A stretch of 45,037 nucleotides of DNA from Candidatus Stahliibacteriota bacterium (GTDB lineage: Bacteria > Hydrothermota > Tepidihabitantia > SM23-42), in contig JAUVZL010000016.1 of assembly GCA_030602565.1 (NCBI GenBank), positions 1 to 45,037 of the forward strand, in the 5' to 3' direction. The notes under the pieces are model-generated. The model saw only the letters and a list, made by a program, of their open reading frames with translations, made no database searches and was not told the DNA's origin. The translations under genes were made by a program, and so were the position numbers. Shown here in pieces: positions 42,242 through 45,037 of this stretch. Numbering within the stretch: the stretch's first letter is position 1; the number at the start of each line of letters is the position of its first letter.

Positions 42242-42759
42242 ACCTTTCCGCTCTAAAAAAATTTCTGCCTGGCATATCGCCTCCTTCCAAGACATATTAC
42301 CGCTTGGTGGATGCTCGTTATGCCTCTGAAATCGACGAAATTGCCCACACGGTCATATACGCCTGGCGCTATAATCTCAAAGGTGAGTTTGGTGTTTTGT
42401 ACCTCTCGATAAGTCCGGAATGCGCCTATCGGGAAAAACTAAAGCAGGTCCATGGTCGCAAATCAGATTTATCTTCTCAAGTAGTTGGGACTTTCCAAGT
42501 TAACTTATCCAAATGTCTGGATTTAACAGCTCCTTCTGTACGGCAAGCTCTCAAAGTGATCATTGATCAGCTCATTGATCCATCAGACTTCACAATGACT
42601 CAATCTATCGCAAGGGAAGCAAGAAAATTAGGTTTTGAAGCGATTATTGCTCCCTCGGCTGTTGGTGAAGACTGTAGTTCCTTGGTCGTATTCAAAGATA
42701 AATTAAATCCTCCCTCATACTGCATCTACGATGCACAGTCCATTCGTCCCTATCCATAA
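42238..42759 (+). CDS. RES-domain toxin
   Basis: The 173-residue protein starts at TTG within the end of the antitoxin gene (four-base overlap), so the two are translated together. It carries the RES-domain pattern YYRLVDARYAS, GVLYLSISPECAYRE and RKLGFEAIIAPSAV...SSLVVF. RES toxins of the MbcT/ParT group degrade NAD+ or ADP-ribosylate targets. The arginine, tyrosine and serine positions expected in the active site are present. The pair appears complete. Confidence 0.85.
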   Translation: MNLSALKKFLPGISPPSKTYYRLVDARYASEIDEIAHTVIYAWRYNLKGEFGVLYLSISPECAYREKLKQVHGRKSDLSSQVVGTFQVNLSKCLDLTAPSVRQALKVIIDQLIDPSDFTMTQSIAREARKLGFEAIIAPSAVGEDCSSLVVFKDKLNPPSYCIYDAQSIRPYP

Positions 42760-42900
42760 CCAATTCATGAAGAAAGTATACTCATCATGATTTCAGGCTA
42801 CGCTAATTGGCGTAATGGCATAAAGGTAAGAGATACGGACAGAAAAATGAAAAAGGGGTTGTTTGATTGCTTCGGAACCATTTACCCGAGAATTTTATGC
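42760..42900. other. Short intergenic stretch
   Basis: No promoter motif or gene is convincing here. A plus-strand frame begins at 42787 but has no ribosome site and no recognisable sequence. Only its last 19 codons have expression support. Confidence 0.4.
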
Positions 42901-42928
42901 TTGACTTTTAAAAGATACTGTATAAAAT
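42901..42928 (+). promoter_or_regulatory. Promoter TTGACT-16-TAAAAT upstream of ATPase
   Basis: TTGACT (42901-42906) and TAAAAT (42923-42928) are 16 bases apart. An ATG at 42934 lies six bases downstream and opens a 19-codon frame that overlaps the ATPase start. Confidence 0.5.
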
Positions 42929-42933
42929 TACCT

Positions 42934-42993
42934 ATGGATTTTTATAATATACCTTATAAAATTCTTACAATAGGATACAAAATATGGCACTAA
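42934..42993 (+). CDS. Leaderless 19-residue leader peptide, overlapping ATPase start
   Basis: The ATG sits at the predicted transcription start. The peptide MDFYNIPYKILTIGYKIWH ends ten bases inside the ATPase gene, so ribosomes finishing it could reinitiate at 42984. The ATPase start itself lacks a ribosome site. Expression of the peptide is an inference from position only. Confidence 0.35.
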   Translation: MDFYNIPYKILTIGYKIWH

Positions 42994-44282
42994 TATACCG
43001 CTCTTTAGTCGATGACATAAAGAAACAGATAGAGAGTGGAAATATCGTTATTTTATTGGGTGCACGGCAGGTAGGTAAAACCTCGATACTGATGATATTG
43101 ATTGAGGAGTTTAAAAAAGTGAAGCCTGTCAATTCTATTTTCTATTTTGATCTGGAAAAAGGTGAAAATCTTGAACTTTTAAGTGATTATCGCAACCTGA
43201 TAAACTATCTCACGCTTCAAGGTGCTGATCTGAAACGTGTAAATTATCTCTTTATTGATGAGTTTCATTATTTGCCCACACCGAATAAGATATTAAAGAT
43301 TCTTCATGACTCGCACCCTGATTTAAGAATCATTGCTACTGGATCTTCATCACTTGAAATAACATCAAAAATAAAAGAGTCTCTGGCTGGCAGAAAACGT
43401 GTCTTCACAATTTATGCGCTCAATTTTGAAGAGTACCTTCGTTTTAAAACATCGCCTTTAATTGACATACTCTTACGTGCAAAGCAGAACAAAATTCAGT
43501 TAACCCAGCCAATTCTGAATGAAATATTAAGCGAATGGGAGGAATTTTGCGTGTTTGGTGGCTATCCAAAAGTAACGTTAACTCAAGAGAAAGAAGAAAA
43601 AATAAAGGAGATAGAAGAAATCTATAATTCTTATGTACAAAAAGATATAAAAGCTTTTTTAAAACTGGAGAATGTTCTTGCATATAACAAACTGGTTAAG
43701 ATACTTGCCACGCAAATCGGTTCCTTGGTCAATATTCATCAGCTCGTGCCATTGATAGGTGTTGCACGACAGACCATTGAAAGGTACTTATTTGTTCTTG
43801 AAAATACATATGTCATGAAACTATTAGCGCCATTTTTTACGAACAAACAGAAAGAGATTACAAAAATGGCAAAATCATTTTTTTATGATACGGGTATAAG
43901 GAACTATGCTCTGAAAGACTTCAGGACATTAGGTTTACGACCCGATTGTGGCAACCTGGTAGAGAACGGCGTCTTTAGCGAGGCAACAAAATCACTTAGC
44001 GTATTACAGAATCTGCATTTCTGGCGAACCCAGGCAAAGACCGAGGTCGACTTTATACTCTCACATAACGGGAAAATAATTCCGATAGAAGTAAAGTACC
44101 AGCATTTTGATAGACCAAAAATCTCATCATCTTTAAAGGCTTTTATATCTCAATATCGTCCTTCAAAAGGCTATGTTTTAAACAAAGATTATTACGGCGT
44201 TGTTTCCTACTTAGAAGCTGAGATTGAATTTTTACCGGTATTTCTGGTTGGAACATTAATCTCTGAGAATTTCAATATCTAA
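42984..44282 (+). CDS. AAA ATPase with DUF4143 domain
   Basis: The 432-residue protein has Walker A GARQVGKTS (residues 27-35), Walker B LFIDEFHYL and sensor IIATGSSSLE in the AAA_14 domain. A DUF4143 C-terminal domain follows, with TEVDFILSHNGKIIPIEVKY, a nuclease-like D-x(n)-E-x-K pattern. Such proteins are common, mobile and of unclear function, and the DUF4143 end may be a degenerate PDDEXK fold. The gene lies in an AT-rich accessory stretch. Confidence 0.88.
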   Translation: MALIYRSLVDDIKKQIESGNIVILLGARQVGKTSILMILIEEFKKVKPVNSIFYFDLEKGENLELLSDYRNLINYLTLQGADLKRVNYLFIDEFHYLPTPNKILKILHDSHPDLRIIATGSSSLEITSKIKESLAGRKRVFTIYALNFEEYLRFKTSPLIDILLRAKQNKIQLTQPILNEILSEWEEFCVFGGYPKVTLTQEKEEKIKEIEEIYNSYVQKDIKAFLKLENVLAYNKLVKILATQIGSLVNIHQLVPLIGVARQTIERYLFVLENTYVMKLLAPFFTNKQKEITKMAKSFFYDTGIRNYALKDFRTLGLRPDCGNLVENGVFSEATKSLSVLQNLHFWRTQAKTEVDFILSHNGKIIPIEVKYQHFDRPKISSSLKAFISQYRPSKGYVLNKDYYGVVSYLEAEIEFLPVFLVGTLISENFNI

Positions 44283-44450
44283 ATGAAAAATATAACCGGG
44301 ACTTTAATCTGGTATTATTATATATGTGAACGGGAATGCTGGCTTATGGCGCATCAGATTAATCCGCATCAGGAGAATGCTTTGCTTGGTAATATCACTA
44401 TTTCAGAAGTGGTTGACATGTTATTATTCTTGGATAAAGTTTATATATGA
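44283..44450 (+). pseudogene. Cas4 N-terminal remnant (55 codons)
   Basis: The product begins KNITGTLIWYYYICERECWL, the start of the Cas4 nuclease family including the first iron-sulfur cysteine (CxRE). It continues to AHQINPHQEN. After about 35 residues it reads unrelated sequence (NITISEVVDMLLFLDKVYI) and stops. The nuclease core with its catalytic acids, the lysine motif and the three other cysteines are absent. No other cas gene or CRISPR array is in the window. The stop overlaps the next start (ATGA). Confidence 0.6.
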
Positions 44451-44641
44451 GAGTTAGGATAAGATTATATATTGAAACTTCGGTGTTCGGTTTCTATTTT
44501 GATAAAAATGAAGTCAATCGTTATAAGCGAGATATAACCAGGAAATTGTTTGAGCAAATAAAATCAATAACTTTGGATAATGGCTATGAGTTTAATTGTA
44601 GAATCTTAACCCCTGAGGAGGTAATAATCTATGAAGTATAA
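44447..44641 (+). pseudogene. PIN-domain toxin with internal deletion
   Basis: The 64-codon frame opens with RIRLYIETSVFGFYFDKNEV and the following helix (YKRDITRKLFEQIKS), the normal start of a PIN toxin. It then continues at NCRILTPEEVIIYE, which is the normal end of the same family. About 90-100 residues with the remaining catalytic acids are missing, in frame. The overlap with the antitoxin-like gene that follows (44631) is preserved. Confidence 0.7.
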
Positions 44642-44828
44642 AAATATGGACTGGCTTAAAGAAATCTGGCGAATTAAAAAAGAATTATCACAAGAAGCAA
44701 AAAAAATGGGAATGAAGAGATATTTAGATTTCGCCGAAACAGAAGCGAGAAGAATTTTTCCTATCAGCGGGGAAAAAAGTGAACCTATTTTTGTTAAAGA
44801 TAAAAAACAAAAAGATTCCTGGAGGTAA
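44631..44828 (+). CDS. Small PIN-associated antitoxin-like protein
   Basis: The 65-residue charged protein has a strong gaggaggt ribosome site upstream. It begins MKYKNMDWLKEIWRIKKELS, the helical pattern (x-x-E-I-x-x-I-x-x-E) typical of small partners that bind PIN toxins. Its natural partner is the internally deleted PIN gene just upstream. No other toxin candidate is adjacent. Confidence 0.5.
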   Translation: MKYKNMDWLKEIWRIKKELSQEAKKMGMKRYLDFAETEARRIFPISGEKSEPIFVKDKKQKDSWR

Positions 44829-45037
44829 CTGAAATGAAAATTAACCTAAAAATCGGCCCTCGTTTTGCCTACCCCGCCTGCCTCGTATGATATTTGATAT
44901 CATATCGGGGTTAGACATAAAGTGTCTAATCGGGGTCCTCTGTCTTTCTCTTTTTGTCATTCCGTGCCTGACACGGAATCTCTTTTTACTTCTGTCTTTT
45001 GTGTTCTACAAGGTGATCCCATGATTGGGGCGATTAG
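44829..45037. repeat. Right-edge intergenic hairpins
   Basis: No gene is supported. Three short hairpins follow one another: atgatatttgatatcat (44888-44904), tagacataaagtgtcta (44914-44930) and attccgtgcctgacacggaat (44961-44981). They are linked by repeated cggggt motifs. An 18-codon frame (44834-44890) is probably chance. Confidence 0.5.

Noticed and set aside
42787-42933. Longer 68-codon form of the leader frame upstream of the ATPase
   Set aside because: It has no ribosome site, no promoter at the right place and unrecognisable sequence. Only the last 19 codons have positional support.

Overview
The window reads like a chromosomal contig of an uncultured, anaerobic, FCB-related bacterium. 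I would place it provisionally near candidate phylum WOR-3/Stahlbacteria. This rests on a type IX secretion-type sorting tail on a clan CD peptidase, the house-keeping gene set, and intergenic DNA littered with short hairpin repeats and toxin-antitoxin debris; there is no rRNA or marker phylogeny to test it. No rRNA, tRNA or CRISPR array was seen.

Layout. (1) 1-7 kb is accessory and decaying. It holds an isoprenylcysteine methyltransferase-type gene running off the left edge, two PIN toxin genes reduced to short stubs beside antitoxin-like genes, a DUF1016 pseudogene cut by an interspersed repeat, an Nmad2-like gene, a methyltransferase stub, a metallopeptidase-like lipoprotein and many repeats. 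(2) 7.1-11.6 kb is a tight plus-strand operon: DUF512 Fe-S protein, Der, PlsY, GpsA and a MerR-type regulator. (3) 11.6-15.1 kb is a minus-strand operon: XerC/D recombinase, a small lipoprotein and a large TPR protein. (4) 15.2-23.1 kb is core metabolism and envelope: a secreted C25-like peptidase with a propeller and sorting tail, HU, PfkA, a membrane pyrophosphatase with RadC behind it, and NadE. (5) 23.6-30.1 kb is a four-gene overlapping operon: a single-chain type IIG/IIL-like restriction-modification enzyme, a DprA/SLOG-like protein, a DUF1016 N-domain protein and PolX. (6) 30.3-36.3 kb is a minus-strand signalling operon: zinc ribbon/cyclase/AAA/TPR protein, zinc ribbon/cyclase protein and HEAT-repeat protein. 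(7) 36.5 kb is RlmN. (8) 37.6-41.3 kb is an AT-rich glycan cassette: nucleotidyltransferase remnant, two glycosyltransferases, a GH130-type phosphorylase and acylphosphatase. (9) 41.4-45 kb is accessory again: tandem hairpin repeats, an Xre/RES toxin-antitoxin pair, an AAA/DUF4143 ATPase, a truncated Cas4, a third internally deleted PIN gene and its antitoxin.

Four patterns cut across the window. First, several genes lie only 6-8 bases from a near-consensus TTGACA/TATAAT promoter, so they should be translated from leaderless mRNA, while operon-internal genes use gaggtg-type Shine-Dalgarno sites. Second, accessory genes are repeatedly reduced by internal deletions that keep the start codon and the coupling to the next gene (PIN three times, Cas4, methyltransferase, DUF1016). 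Third, the two adjacent cyclase-domain proteins carry complementary halves of a class III cyclase active site, suggesting a split heterodimeric enzyme. Fourth, intergenic hairpins share flanks but have different stems that stay base-paired.
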